Part shown: piece after piece, positions 51,570-61,534 of the stretch | How the letters are laid out: each line of letters begins with the position of its first letter | Position numbering within the stretch: position 1 is the first letter of the stretch | DNA from: Anaerocolumna xylanovorans DSM 12503 | Lineage (GTDB): Bacteria > Bacillota > Clostridia > Lachnospirales > Lachnospiraceae | DNA length: 64,000 bases | Assembly: GCF_900143645.1 (NCBI RefSeq) | Contig: NZ_FRFD01000003.1 | Location: forward strand, 1,054,001-1,118,000 | Reading direction: 5' to 3' | Translations under genes and position numbers: made by a program | Notes under the pieces: generated by a model | Seen by the model: the letters and a program-made list of their open reading frames with translations, nothing else | Databases searched by the model: none | What the model was told of the DNA's origin: nothing

Positions 51570-53852
51570 ATGGAAGAGAAAAAAATGAATAACATTTTGG
51601 GTGATTTGTCCAACAGGGAAAAGTCGATAATTACTTGTGAATTATGGGGGAATATAAGCAATCCATTAGAACCATACGGTATTACCAAGATTAAATGTGG
51701 TGATAGTGCGAAACCTGTTGACTTTTGGTTGAAACAGGAAGAGTATAGAAATCCAGAAGATTATTACTGTATTACTTATCCATCATCGGCAGCGTTAGGT
51801 GCAGGATGGAATAAAGATAATTGCTATAAAGTAGGGCAGAATATTGGACGCTCAAGCAAGTTACATGGAGTAGACATCGTATGCCGCCCAGGTATGAATA
51901 TTAAACGATCTCCCTTATGTGGACGTAATTTTGAATATTATTCCGAAGATCCAGTTGTGACAGGTGAACTAGCTGAAAGTTTTATTCGTGGTGTCCAAAG
52001 TCAAGGAACAGGGGCTTGCCCAAAGCATTTTTTGTGCAATAATCAGGAATTTGAGAGAATGACTACCAATGCAGTTGTAAGCGAACGAGCTTTGAGAGAA
52101 ATATACATAAGAGGTTTTCAGATAGCAATAGAAAAGGGAAATCCATGGAGCATTATGACCTCTTATAATAAAGTGAATGGAGAATATGTCACGGTTAATA
52201 AGCATTTGATGAATATTTTAAGACATGATTTAAAGTTTGATGGCTATGTGTTATCTGATGGTGGTGCAGTACAGTCAGGTACAGCGGTAGCATCTCATCG
52301 TAATGGTATGGACATGGAGATGGGGTATTACCATCCAACAGAAGTGCAGAATGCTCTTGATTCAGGCGAGTTATCGCAGAATGCAATTAATGAGAATATT
52401 CGTCATATTATAAAAACATTTGAAAAGATACACTCTATGGAAGCAACAGGGATTGAAAATCAGGCGGATGAACATGTCCTTGCTAGAAAAATTGCTGCAG
52501 ATTGTGCAGTATTATTAAAAAATAATGGAATACTTCCGTTGCTGAGACAGGAAAAAATTGCCGTCATTGGAAAATTGGCGAAAACCCCTAATTTTATGGG
52601 CGGAGGTTCCGGGTTTTCTAATGCATATAAGCTTGATAACACGTATGATGAAATTGCAAACATCTTGGGATATCAGCCGGAATATGCTGCCGCATATGAT
52701 TTAGCTGAAAATCCGGATGAAGAAATGTCTTCAGACATGCATTTAATTAGTGAGGCAGTTGAAAAAGCAAAATTGGCAGATAAGGTTATTTTCTTTACAG
52801 GAATACCTTATGGATACGAGGTGGAAGGTATGGACAGAAAGGGCTTCTCGCTTCCCTCTAACCAGATAGAAGCAATGAACGCAGTCATAGATGCATCAGT
52901 TTCAGTTATTGTGGTTAATGTTAGCGGAGCCTCCGTAGAGATGACAGGATGCATTGAAGCATCAGCAATTTTGCATAGCTATCCAGCTGGAGAGAGTATG
53001 GGAGGAGCAATAGCAGATGTTCTGTTTGGCATAGCTGAGCCTGGAGGACGTCTTTCGGAGACTTTCCCAGTGAGAATTCAAGATACACCGGCATTTCTTA
53101 ATTATGTGTCATATCCACAGGTCAGAGAAAATGTATTATATGGAGAAGATATATTTGTTGGATATCGTTGGTATGAAATGCGTGACATTAAGCCGATATT
53201 TCCATTTGGTTATGGTTTAAGTTATTCTGAATTTGAATATAGTAATGCAAGTATAAACAGGAGCGAGTTGACACCAGATAGCACAGTGACGTTGAGCTTA
53301 TTTGTAAAAAATATAGGAACCCGCTCTGCTTCGCAGGTTATACAGGTGTATGTGGCACAGGAGAAGCCGAAAGTCTTGCGCCCGATTAAAGAACTAAAGG
53401 GATTTGAGAAGGTGTTCTTGAATCCAGGTGAAGAACAGGAAGTGTCTTTGACTTTAGACCGGAAAGCATTTGAGTACTTTAGTGAGGAACAGAACAGATG
53501 GATTGTAGAAAGTGGATCATATCACATACTTATAGCAATTAATAGTGAAGAGATAATTTCTTCGATGCAGATTGAAATAAAGTCTAAGGATAAAAGTCAT
53601 TTGTTCCACTTTAATTCAGCTTGTGAACGACTGTTTAAAGAGGAAAGGATAAAAGAAGCTTGTTCATTCCTTCCAGAAGATAAACAGAGATTTTTTATAC
53701 CAGATAAAAATAAAGATTTAATTTTAGCAAGTCCATTTGCTTACGCTGTGCCAATATATCATGCAATCGAAGATGATTCAATGATGATAGGGGATAAACG
53801 ATTGACTAATCAGGAATTAAGTCAGGTGATTTCCAATTTGAATAATGTATAG
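51570..53852 (+). CDS. GH3 beta-glycosidase
   Basis: A 760-residue family 3 glycosidase without signal peptide, so cytoplasmic. The N-terminal barrel contains CRPGMNIKRSPLCGRNFEYY, PKHFLCNNQEFERM and the nucleophile Asp in GYVLSDGGAVQSG, where the family usually has SDW; here Trp is Gly. The alpha/beta sandwich domain has VINVSG-like strands, SYPAGESMGGAIADVLFG and PFGYGLSYSEFEY, then a fibronectin-III-like domain and a C-terminal extension of about 100 residues. AGGAG is eight bases before the ATG. It precedes a cytoplasmic esterase and an ABC importer, suggesting a non-PTS route for beta-glucosides or xylosides. Confidence 0.93.
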   Translation: MEEKKMNNILGDLSNREKSIITCELWGNISNPLEPYGITKIKCGDSAKPVDFWLKQEEYRNPEDYYCITYPSSAALGAGWNKDNCYKVGQNIGRSSKLHGVDIVCRPGMNIKRSPLCGRNFEYYSEDPVVTGELAESFIRGVQSQGTGACPKHFLCNNQEFERMTTNAVVSERALREIYIRGFQIAIEKGNPWSIMTSYNKVNGEYVTVNKHLMNILRHDLKFDGYVLSDGGAVQSGTAVASHRNGMDMEMGYYHPTEVQNALDSGELSQNAINENIRHIIKTFEKIHSMEATGIENQADEHVLARKIAADCAVLLKNNGILPLLRQEKIAVIGKLAKTPNFMGGGSGFSNAYKLDNTYDEIANILGYQPEYAAAYDLAENPDEEMSSDMHLISEAVEKAKLADKVIFFTGIPYGYEVEGMDRKGFSLPSNQIEAMNAVIDASVSVIVVNVSGASVEMTGCIEASAILHSYPAGESMGGAIADVLFGIAEPGGRLSETFPVRIQDTPAFLNYVSYPQVRENVLYGEDIFVGYRWYEMRDIKPIFPFGYGLSYSEFEYSNASINRSELTPDSTVTLSLFVKNIGTRSASQVIQVYVAQEKPKVLRPIKELKGFEKVFLNPGEEQEVSLTLDRKAFEYFSEEQNRWIVESGSYHILIAINSEEIISSMQIEIKSKDKSHLFHFNSACERLFKEERIKEACSFLPEDKQRFFIPDKNKDLILASPFAYAVPIYHAIEDDSMMIGDKRLTNQELSQVISNLNNV

Positions 53853-53920
53853 GATTGAATTGTTTAATATATAAATTAAGTAGAAAATAATGGGCCATTA
53901 TGGCAGAAAGAGAGTAAAAT

Positions 53921-55522
53921 ATGTCACAGCATTTATTTAGACACGGAAATGACACTGCAGTTGTAGTAACTGCAAAAGGAAGAGTAAGAGGGTATGAGTA
54001 TGATGGCGTTTCTATTTTTAAAGGAATTCCATATGCCAATGCAAAACGGTTTCATGCACCGGAGCCCACTGACACATGGGAAGGAGTGTATGATGCTACA
54101 AATTATGGTTATGTCTGCCCTCTTATGAGCACGCCTATGATTTTTGGGGAGCTACAAAACCCACACAGATACTGGGTTCAAAATGAGAACTGCCAAAATT
54201 TGAATTTGTGGACTCCGTCATGTGACTCTCAAAAACGTCCGGTATTTATGTGGCTTCATGGTGGAGGATTTACGGAAGGATCTTCCGTTGAGCAGTTGGC
54301 ATTTGAAGGAGAGAATCTAAGTAGATACGGAGAAGTTGTAGTGGTGTCCATAAATCATCGCGTAAATCTTTTGGGTTATTGCGATTTGTCTGACTTTGGT
54401 GATGAATATAAGAATTCAGCAAATGCAGGGACTGCTGACACAATAGCTGCACTGCATTGGATTCATGAGAATATTGAAAATTTTGGAGGAGATCCTCAGA
54501 ATGTCACTATTTTTGGACAGTCAGGTGGTGGAGAAAAAGTTTCTGTTCTCTTGCAGACGCCGGCTGCAGATGGACTGTATCAGAAATGTGTTATCATGAG
54601 TGGCGTGCTAGATCCTAATCTTGAGGATACAAAAGGTAGTGGAAAAGAACTTGTTGAAGCTATGTTAAATGAATTGAAAACTGATGATATAAAGGTATTG
54701 GAAAAGATTACTTATCAGGAATTAATCGAAGTATATAATAAAGTAAGTCCAAGATTGAAAAAAGAGGGAAAATATATTGGTCTGGTTCCTAATCCCAATG
54801 AATTTTATGTAGGTATGCCAATTGAACATGGCTTTAGAAAAGAAACAGCTGATGTTCCAATGATGATAGGGACAGTATTTGGTGAAATGGTTACTGTAAT
54901 TGATCCTGAAGCTTCTCAAAGATATAGACAGGAACGCATGCTTTCCAAAGAACAGCAGATAGAATGCATAGAAAAACTTATAGGTGAAAAGGGAATCAAT
55001 GAGATGTTTGATGAGTTTGAAAAGGCTTATCCTGAGCGGCCAATTGCAGATATACATTTCATTGACATGGTATTCCGTTTACCTACTAAAAAATATATTG
55101 ATATGCGGAGTGTATTAAATAGCTGTACATATTCGTATATGTTCAATCAGGATTTGCCATTGAATGGGAACACTGCACCATGGCATTGTGCTGAAATACC
55201 TTTTATGTTTCATAATACAGAGTTGGTTCCAGTTACACAAATACCGGAAGTAACACAAAAATTGGAGACACAAATGGTTGAAAGTCTTATTGCATTTGCA
55301 AAAACTGGTACTCCTTCGAACGTGAGTATCCCGGAATGGCCGGCAAGTACTTCAGAAGAAGAGAAAACTATGATATTTGATGCAAATACGAGATTGATCT
55401 GCAACAATGATAAAAAATTGTTACAGCTATTGAAAAAATATTTTGGACCGGTATACGGACGTGAATTGCAAAATAGTATGGAGTTCTTGTTTGGAGATAA
55501 ATGGATGAAAATGTGGCAGTAG
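53921..55522 (+). CDS. Cytoplasmic type-B carboxylesterase
   Basis: A 533-residue carboxylesterase with no signal peptide. Catalytic landmarks are WLHGGGFTEGSS, Ser in IFGQSGGGEKV, Glu in GTVFGEMVT and His in PWHCAEIPFMF. It is related to the secreted esterase at 28832 (shared CQNLNLWTP and LHGGGF regions) but lacks leader and Ig domain. It follows the GH3 gene by 68 bases. Together they would deacylate and then cleave an imported acylated glycoside. Confidence 0.92.
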   Translation: MSQHLFRHGNDTAVVVTAKGRVRGYEYDGVSIFKGIPYANAKRFHAPEPTDTWEGVYDATNYGYVCPLMSTPMIFGELQNPHRYWVQNENCQNLNLWTPSCDSQKRPVFMWLHGGGFTEGSSVEQLAFEGENLSRYGEVVVVSINHRVNLLGYCDLSDFGDEYKNSANAGTADTIAALHWIHENIENFGGDPQNVTIFGQSGGGEKVSVLLQTPAADGLYQKCVIMSGVLDPNLEDTKGSGKELVEAMLNELKTDDIKVLEKITYQELIEVYNKVSPRLKKEGKYIGLVPNPNEFYVGMPIEHGFRKETADVPMMIGTVFGEMVTVIDPEASQRYRQERMLSKEQQIECIEKLIGEKGINEMFDEFEKAYPERPIADIHFIDMVFRLPTKKYIDMRSVLNSCTYSYMFNQDLPLNGNTAPWHCAEIPFMFHNTELVPVTQIPEVTQKLETQMVESLIAFAKTGTPSNVSIPEWPASTSEEEKTMIFDANTRLICNNDKKLLQLLKKYFGPVYGRELQNSMEFLFGDKWMKMWQ

Positions 55523-55960
55523 TGCTAGAAATAGTATGCATATCAATCTGGTACTTATAATAGCTTGAGATGTCTGAAAAAAGAGTTGTAATAGTACTAT
55601 ATACATTTATTCAAATGAAAGAAGGATTTGTGGATTAAGTTATTTTACTGTAAAAGGTTAATACTAATGATGCTGTATAAAATGAATATAGAACAAAATG
55701 AGGCATAGATGAATTAAGCTATGCTCTATTTTGATTATGGACTTTACTTTGGTTGAGTATGCATAAAAAACGTCTGAAATCAAAAAAATATTCATTATAC
55801 TTAACAACATAAACTTAAAAATTCAATAAATATTTGGACATTTAATACAAAATTATGTATCATATTGTTATAATAAAATAACGAGACGGATATGAATGAC
55901 TAATGATTGGCGCCGTAACTTTTGGTATCAATAAGTATATTAAAGTGAGTTGGGGTAGGA
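55523..55960. other. Intergenic region before the YesM-type kinase
   Basis: 438 bases without a gene. A possible promoter is TTGGAC at 55834-55839 with TATCAT at 55858-55863 (18-base spacer); TATAAT at 55869 is an alternative -10. No terminator of quality is visible. Confidence 0.45.
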
Positions 55961-57667
55961 ATGAAAAAACATACACAAATAAAATTAAGTAAAAGTATCA
56001 TTGTCGTAGTTGTTGTATTGGTGATTGCTGGTATTCTGCAAGCTTTATGGGGAAGCTATATTATTAAATTCTACAATAAGCAAAATAAAAAAATAGAGAA
56101 TGATATTACTTCAACCTTTTTAGCCAATAAGGATATATCATTTTCATACTTATATCAAGAAATGCAGCAATTAGTTTATGGTAGTGATATTCTTGATCGT
56201 GTAAAGCAAGCTAATAATTTACCAGATGATGCACAAAGCACAGTGTTCTCACGCAACAATTCTGTTATTGCCACAAAGGAGCTATTTCAACAAATGGTTA
56301 CTTTATACGGAGATTCCATGAACTTTTTTTATTATGACCCTAGTTATAATAAAATCGTGGAATACGGTAGAATGAAAATAGGAGACAGAACACATTTTAT
56401 TAGCTGCATACAAAATGATATGAAAGAAGGAAAAATAAGATTTTCTCGTGGCGGTAAATGGTATCTTTATGATAAAAAATATTTATGTATGATTACCAGA
56501 GGTAAAAAAGGATATATTGGTTGTTTTATGAAGAATGATGATTTTATAAATGAAATTATGCAGATTTTTTCTAAAACTGGTGTAACGGTTACACTTTATG
56601 ATTTTGAGGAGCAAATTGTATATGCTCAGGAAAGAACATCAAAAGGGGAAATGAAAGGGATAGCCATTGACACCATTGATTTGGAAAATACTAAATGGCA
56701 CAGTATGACTTATGCGGATTTTAAAATAGCAGTGCAAATACCAATGTTCAGTCTTGCAAGTCCTTTATGGTTACAATTTGTTTTTACAATTGTTTTTGTT
56801 ATATATTTGATTAGTGTTGTGTTTGTAATTCAATATACTCGCAAAAATATTTTAGGGCAGGCAAAATATTTTTATAATAATTTGATGATGTTTTCTGATA
56901 AAGTTAAATTTCAGGAAGAAAATGGTATTGTGGAGTTTTCAGAGGCAGGAAAAGTATTGAATAAATTAGCAGATGAAATCAATAAATTGAAAATTAACGT
57001 ATACGAGGAACAATTGGAAAAGAAAAAAGTCGAATTGGATTATGCTCAATTACAAGTTCGTCCACATTTTTATATAAATTGTCTAAATGTAATTAATAGC
57101 CTTGCTCAGATGGGAGAAAACGAGCAGATACAAAAAATTTCCTTGCATGTATCCAAGTATTTGCGGTTTATTTTTAATAAGAGCATGGAACTGCTGCCTA
57201 TAGCAGAGGAACTGTATTTTGTAAAGAATTATCTAAATGTAATAGATAGTGTTAATGGTGTGGAGTGTCAATTAAATATTGATTTAGAAGATGGATTGGA
57301 ACAATTTCCAGTGCCACCATTGATTATACAGACTTTTGTTGAAAATTCTGTAAAGCATGGGATGAATATAGAGGAGGTATTCTCTGTTTCTATTGTGGTA
57401 AAAAAGCAGGAGGCATATGTTGAAATTACAATTACTGATTCTGGCAAAGGAATTGACTCAGAGATCAGAGAATTGTGGAATAAGGGAATCTATGAGAATG
57501 GAGATAAATGTTATCATGTAGGAATTCGTAATGCTGCAAAAAGAATGCAAATGTTGTATGGAGCAAAAGCAAGTATATTTTTTGACATCTTGTCTCAAGG
57601 AGGAAGTAAGACGGTTATTCGACTTCCTTACAATGAAATAGAATATGGTGGGGAGGATGAACTATAA
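55961..57667 (+). CDS. YesM-type sensor histidine kinase
   Basis: A 568-residue membrane kinase of the LytS/YesM group. The first membrane span is about 10-32 and the second about 270-292, enclosing an extracellular sensor of about 235 residues. A HAMP-like linker leads to the His-kinase box with the phospho-His in LQVRPHFYINCLNVINSLA (the usual INPHFLYN is VRPHFYIN here). The ATPase part has FVENSVKHGM and GKGI. Its stop overlaps the regulator start by one base. Such pairs usually sense sugars and control adjacent ABC importers. Confidence 0.92.
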   Translation: MKKHTQIKLSKSIIVVVVVLVIAGILQALWGSYIIKFYNKQNKKIENDITSTFLANKDISFSYLYQEMQQLVYGSDILDRVKQANNLPDDAQSTVFSRNNSVIATKELFQQMVTLYGDSMNFFYYDPSYNKIVEYGRMKIGDRTHFISCIQNDMKEGKIRFSRGGKWYLYDKKYLCMITRGKKGYIGCFMKNDDFINEIMQIFSKTGVTVTLYDFEEQIVYAQERTSKGEMKGIAIDTIDLENTKWHSMTYADFKIAVQIPMFSLASPLWLQFVFTIVFVIYLISVVFVIQYTRKNILGQAKYFYNNLMMFSDKVKFQEENGIVEFSEAGKVLNKLADEINKLKINVYEEQLEKKKVELDYAQLQVRPHFYINCLNVINSLAQMGENEQIQKISLHVSKYLRFIFNKSMELLPIAEELYFVKNYLNVIDSVNGVECQLNIDLEDGLEQFPVPPLIIQTFVENSVKHGMNIEEVFSVSIVVKKQEAYVEITITDSGKGIDSEIRELWNKGIYENGDKCYHVGIRNAAKRMQMLYGAKASIFFDILSQGGSKTVIRLPYNEIEYGGEDEL

Positions 57668-58944
57668 TGAAAATATTACTGGTTGATGATAATATATATA
57701 TTCTGAATAGTTTACAGAATGGGATTGATTACAACAGCTTAGGGTTTTTGGAGGTATTAGTGGCAAGAAGTTTAGAGAGAGCAATTGAAATCTTAGAAAA
57801 AAATGAGATTCAAGCTGTTGTTACGGATATTGAAATGCCCAATGGAACGGGGTTGGAGTTACTTGAATGGATAAATGCAAATAAGCCGAGTATTGTTACT
57901 GTTTTTTGTACCAGCTATGCAGACTTTAGCTATGCAAAAAAAGCTTTAGAGTTGCATAGCTTTGACTATTATTTAAAACCAATTAAATTTGATGATTTAT
58001 ATAAAATACTAAAAAGGGTAGTTGAAGAAGTTCATCATAGAGAAAAAGAGAATAATCAAAAAAAAATGGGAAATTATTGGCTTGATAATCAAGCTGAGAA
58101 CAAAAACTACTTTTGGTTAGAAGTATTGGTACGAAATTATGGGTACGCAGAGGATGAATGGGAAGAACTTGCGTCAACCAGACATTTAGAATATCACAAT
58201 GATAATTCTTATATGATTGGTATTTTATTGTTATATATAGAAAAAGATGAGATGCGCTATAGCAATAAACAATTTATAACGGATAATATATTAAGAGAAC
58301 AGTTATCAAGGAATTATCTGCAGTTAGAAGCATTCGTCGGTGAGAATAACAATACCTGGCTAATTGTGGTATCCGAACAACTTGAAAAAGATAATGAAGT
58401 GATTCAAGGCATAATGAATCAAATTATGGAGGAAATTCAAAGTAGTTTTAAATGTAAAATGGGATTTATATATAGTAGAGATATCCTGCTTAAAGATTGT
58501 AGGGACGCTTACCTTGATTTAGAGCAGGCTGTTAAAGTGTATCAACAAAAAAACAAAAAAATCCCATTATGCACGGGATATGAGATACAGGAGGCTCTTG
58601 GAACCAGTGAAGCTAGTGAGAAAGCACTTGATGATTTAAAAAGTTATCTAGAAGCACATTATAATGAAAAAATAAGTCAGGAGCAGATAGCAAGAGAAAT
58701 ATATTATAATCTTGCATATATATCAAAGCTATTTAAACGTAGGTTAGGAATGCCAATAGGAAATTATATTTTGGAATACAGAATAGAAATGGCAAAGAAG
58801 ATGTTATTCATGAACAGATTAAGCGTTACAGAGATTGCAATGGAAGTAGGCTACGACAATTTTGCATACTTTTCACGTCTTTTTAAAAAAAAGACAGGTT
58901 ATACACCAAGAGAATATAGGAAAATGATGAAAAGTGCAAAATAG
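57667..58944 (+). CDS. YesN-type response regulator (AraC output)
   Basis: A 425-residue regulator. The receiver (1-120) has Asp in VVTDIEMPNGTG and Lys in YYLKPIKF. A middle region of about 190 residues is unrecognised, as usual in this group. The C-terminal AraC domain (about 325-420) has two helix-turn-helix units, QEQIAREIYYNLAYISKLFK and SVTEIAMEVGYDNFAYFSRL, ending in FKKKTGYTPREYRK. It likely activates the ABC operon just downstream and perhaps the GH3-esterase pair upstream. Confidence 0.94.
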   Translation: MKILLVDDNIYILNSLQNGIDYNSLGFLEVLVARSLERAIEILEKNEIQAVVTDIEMPNGTGLELLEWINANKPSIVTVFCTSYADFSYAKKALELHSFDYYLKPIKFDDLYKILKRVVEEVHHREKENNQKKMGNYWLDNQAENKNYFWLEVLVRNYGYAEDEWEELASTRHLEYHNDNSYMIGILLLYIEKDEMRYSNKQFITDNILREQLSRNYLQLEAFVGENNNTWLIVVSEQLEKDNEVIQGIMNQIMEEIQSSFKCKMGFIYSRDILLKDCRDAYLDLEQAVKVYQQKNKKIPLCTGYEIQEALGTSEASEKALDDLKSYLEAHYNEKISQEQIAREIYYNLAYISKLFKRRLGMPIGNYILEYRIEMAKKMLFMNRLSVTEIAMEVGYDNFAYFSRLFKKKTGYTPREYRKMMKSAK

Positions 58945-59005
58945 TACAAATGAAAATACAAAAAAGTGAAAGAAACAAATACAGAAATCCTTATACTTAT
59001 AAGTG
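58928..59005 (+). promoter_or_regulatory. Shared 80-base element, copy 2 (ahead of the ABC operon)
   Basis: Counterpart of 51143-51222. It spans the last codons of the regulator and the intergenic region, ending at a TATACT that may be the -10 of the ABC operon promoter. Confidence 0.5.
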
Positions 59006-59017
59006 TAAGGATTTTTA
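58985..59017 (+). terminator. Terminator of the YesM/YesN-type pair
   Basis: AAATCCTTATACTT pairs with AAGTGTAAGGATTT (one wobble) with a minimal loop, followed by a short T tract. It overlaps the 3' part of the shared element. Confidence 0.7.
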
Positions 59018-59068
59018 GTTTATATACTCATATAACGAAAACAAAATCTAAAAGTGGAGGAAGAATTT

Positions 59069-60574
59069 ATGAAAAGAAAAATGGCTTTATTGTTAGTATT
59101 GGGAATGTTAGTTTTCTGTTTTACTGGTTGCGGAAACAGTAATGATACTAGCAACTCTTCACCAAGTAATGCTGCAAAGGCGACAGGTACTGAAGAAAAA
59201 CCATATGAAGCAACAGTTATGTATTGGGCTTCTAATGATCCAAGAGATGTACAGCATGTTGAGGATTCACTTAACGAATTATCTATACCCGATATCAATG
59301 TAAAAATTCATTTGCAGCCAGTTACACTTGGCACATATATGCAGCAAATTCAGATGGTTTTATCATCAGACGATGCATTGGATATTTTCCCTATATTTGG
59401 ATCAAATGCGGGTTCTTATATTGACGCAGGATATGTGGTAAATATAGCCCCATTTCTTGATAGTGCTGGAAGTGATTTAACGGATATTATTGGTAAAGAA
59501 GATATAAAATGCTGTAGTATTGGAGATTTTTTGTGGGGTGTTCCAACCATGCATGAAAGAAGTAATCCAATCGGTTATGTTGTTAGAACTGATTTATTGA
59601 AGGAAGCAGGATTTACGGCAGATGATGTTAAAACTATGGCGGATATGACTAAAGTATATGCAAAAGTGAAAGAACTACATCCTGATATGATTCTTTACAG
59701 TGGAATCAACAATTTGACACAACCATTATTACAGAGTACATTTGACCCGTTAGGTGGTGGAAACTTTGGGGTATTGCTAAATTATGGTCAGAATACTACT
59801 GTTTCGAACTGGTATGAGTCTGATGAATTTGTATCATGGGTGCAATTAATGTATGATTGGAATCAGCGTGGATATGTTTCTAAAGATCTTGCAGTAAGTG
59901 CCGATTCAGGTGAATCACTGATAAAAGCTGGAAATCTTTTTTCTTTCACCAGTTATGTTAAGCCCAATTCAAAGCAGGAAAAAGATGCAGCAACTGGATA
60001 TGATACTACTATTTTACAGGTGACAGAACCGGCTTGCTATACTGCAACAACAAATGCAGGTGCTTATGGTATTCCTGCAAATGCCAAAGATCCTGAAAAA
60101 GCGGTAAAGCTTTTGAACTGGCTTTATAAAACCAAAGAAGCAAATGATTTACTGAATTGGGGTGTAAAGGGAGTTGATTACGAAGTCAAAGGCGATGGAA
60201 CAATTGGATTCCCAGAAGGTGTATCAACAGAAAACGTAGAATATCATCAGGACTATGGGTGGGCAATGTTTAATCAGTATAATAGTTATGTATGGGAAGG
60301 CAACGATGTAGATATATGGGATAAATATAAGGAAGTAAGAGACAAAGCAATTGTATCAAAAGCATATGGATTTACATTTAATACAGAGCCAGTTCTAAAT
60401 GAACTAGCTGCATTGACTGCAGTTACAGATGAGTATTTATCAACAATTGCGGCAGGCGATGTAGACTCCAAAACAGGTTTAAAAGAGTTGAATAGTGCTC
60501 TATATGCAGCAGGGCTCCAGAAGGTTATGGATGAGAAACAATCACAACTTGATGCATGGCTTGCAAAAAAATAA
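59069..60574 (+). CDS. ABC sugar importer, extracellular binding lipoprotein
   Basis: A 501-residue solute-binding lipoprotein (lipobox CFTGCGNS) of the LipO/family 1 group that captures oligosaccharides outside the cell. The sequence has the usual cluster 1 features: VMYWASNDPRD at the first strand, SDDALDIFP and YGIPANAKDPEKAVKLLNWLY near the hinge. A C-terminal segment of about 100 residues resembles DUF3502-type proteins. GGAGGAAG precedes the ATG at 59069. It heads a three-gene operon with two permeases. Confidence 0.93.
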   Translation: MKRKMALLLVLGMLVFCFTGCGNSNDTSNSSPSNAAKATGTEEKPYEATVMYWASNDPRDVQHVEDSLNELSIPDINVKIHLQPVTLGTYMQQIQMVLSSDDALDIFPIFGSNAGSYIDAGYVVNIAPFLDSAGSDLTDIIGKEDIKCCSIGDFLWGVPTMHERSNPIGYVVRTDLLKEAGFTADDVKTMADMTKVYAKVKELHPDMILYSGINNLTQPLLQSTFDPLGGGNFGVLLNYGQNTTVSNWYESDEFVSWVQLMYDWNQRGYVSKDLAVSADSGESLIKAGNLFSFTSYVKPNSKQEKDAATGYDTTILQVTEPACYTATTNAGAYGIPANAKDPEKAVKLLNWLYKTKEANDLLNWGVKGVDYEVKGDGTIGFPEGVSTENVEYHQDYGWAMFNQYNSYVWEGNDVDIWDKYKEVRDKAIVSKAYGFTFNTEPVLNELAALTAVTDEYLSTIAAGDVDSKTGLKELNSALYAAGLQKVMDEKQSQLDAWLAKK

Positions 60575-60587
60575 AGGAGAATATGAC

Positions 60588-61517
60588 ATGAGAAAGCAGA
60601 AAGGGAAAGTCAGCCTAAAACAGATTAAAAAGTTTCTGCCGCTGTATATTATGATTCTGCCAAGTATTGTTTACATGTTTATTAATAATTATATCCCAAT
60701 GACAGGCATCATTATTGCATTTAAAAAATATAACAAACAAAAAGGAATCTATTTTAGCGATTGGTGTGGGTTGGATAATTTTAATTATTTATTTCAGAAT
60801 GATGCGGCAATCATAATAAGAAATACTTTCCTATATAATGTTATATTTATAATTTTGGGAACTATTGTCGGTGTGACTTTAGCCATATTAATTACTAATG
60901 TGGCGTCTAAAAAGGCAAGAAAGATATATCAAAGTGCGATTATGTTGCCTTTTTTGATTTCGATTGTCATTGTAAGCTATATTGTGTTCGGTTTCTTGAG
61001 TGCAGAAAACGGATTGATAAACAATATGATTTTGGCTCCACTAGGAAAGAATCCAATCAAGTGGTATTCTACACCAAAATACTGGCCATTTATTTTGACG
61101 TTTGTTAATTTGTGGAAAGGGTGTGGATATGGAACACTGATATATATTGCGGGGATTGCAGGTATTGATTCAAGCTTTTTTGAAGCAGCAAGGTTGGATG
61201 GAGCAAGTAGATGGCAACAGATAAAAAAAATCACATTACCTTGTTTAGTCCCATCTATTATTACTTTGACCGTCATGAGCGTAGGACGTATCTTTAACTC
61301 TGATTTTGGACTGTTTTATCAGGTACCGCAAAATTCAGGTGCATTATACAGTGTAACCAACACAATTGATACTTATGTATACCGTGCTTTGATGTCTACT
61401 AGTGGACTAGGTCGTTCTGCAGCAGCAGGATTTTTCCAGTCTGTAGTAGGATTTTCATTGGTTATGGTAGTTAACGGACTAGTAAGAAAATTCAATAAAG
61501 AAAATGCAATTTTTTAG
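60588..61517 (+). CDS. ABC sugar importer permease (LplB-like)
   Basis: A 309-residue membrane protein with six membrane spans. The EAA loop, which docks the ATPase, is EAARLDGASRWQQIKKITLP. It matches the LplB/YtcP-type permeases paired with LipO-like binding proteins. AAGGAG is eight bases before the ATG at 60588. No ATPase gene lies in the operon; such importers generally share a single multi-use MsmK-type ATPase encoded elsewhere. Confidence 0.94.
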   Translation: MRKQKGKVSLKQIKKFLPLYIMILPSIVYMFINNYIPMTGIIIAFKKYNKQKGIYFSDWCGLDNFNYLFQNDAAIIIRNTFLYNVIFIILGTIVGVTLAILITNVASKKARKIYQSAIMLPFLISIVIVSYIVFGFLSAENGLINNMILAPLGKNPIKWYSTPKYWPFILTFVNLWKGCGYGTLIYIAGIAGIDSSFFEAARLDGASRWQQIKKITLPCLVPSIITLTVMSVGRIFNSDFGLFYQVPQNSGALYSVTNTIDTYVYRALMSTSGLGRSAAAGFFQSVVGFSLVMVVNGLVRKFNKENAIF

Positions 61518-61534
61518 AAGGAGTAGATAATATT

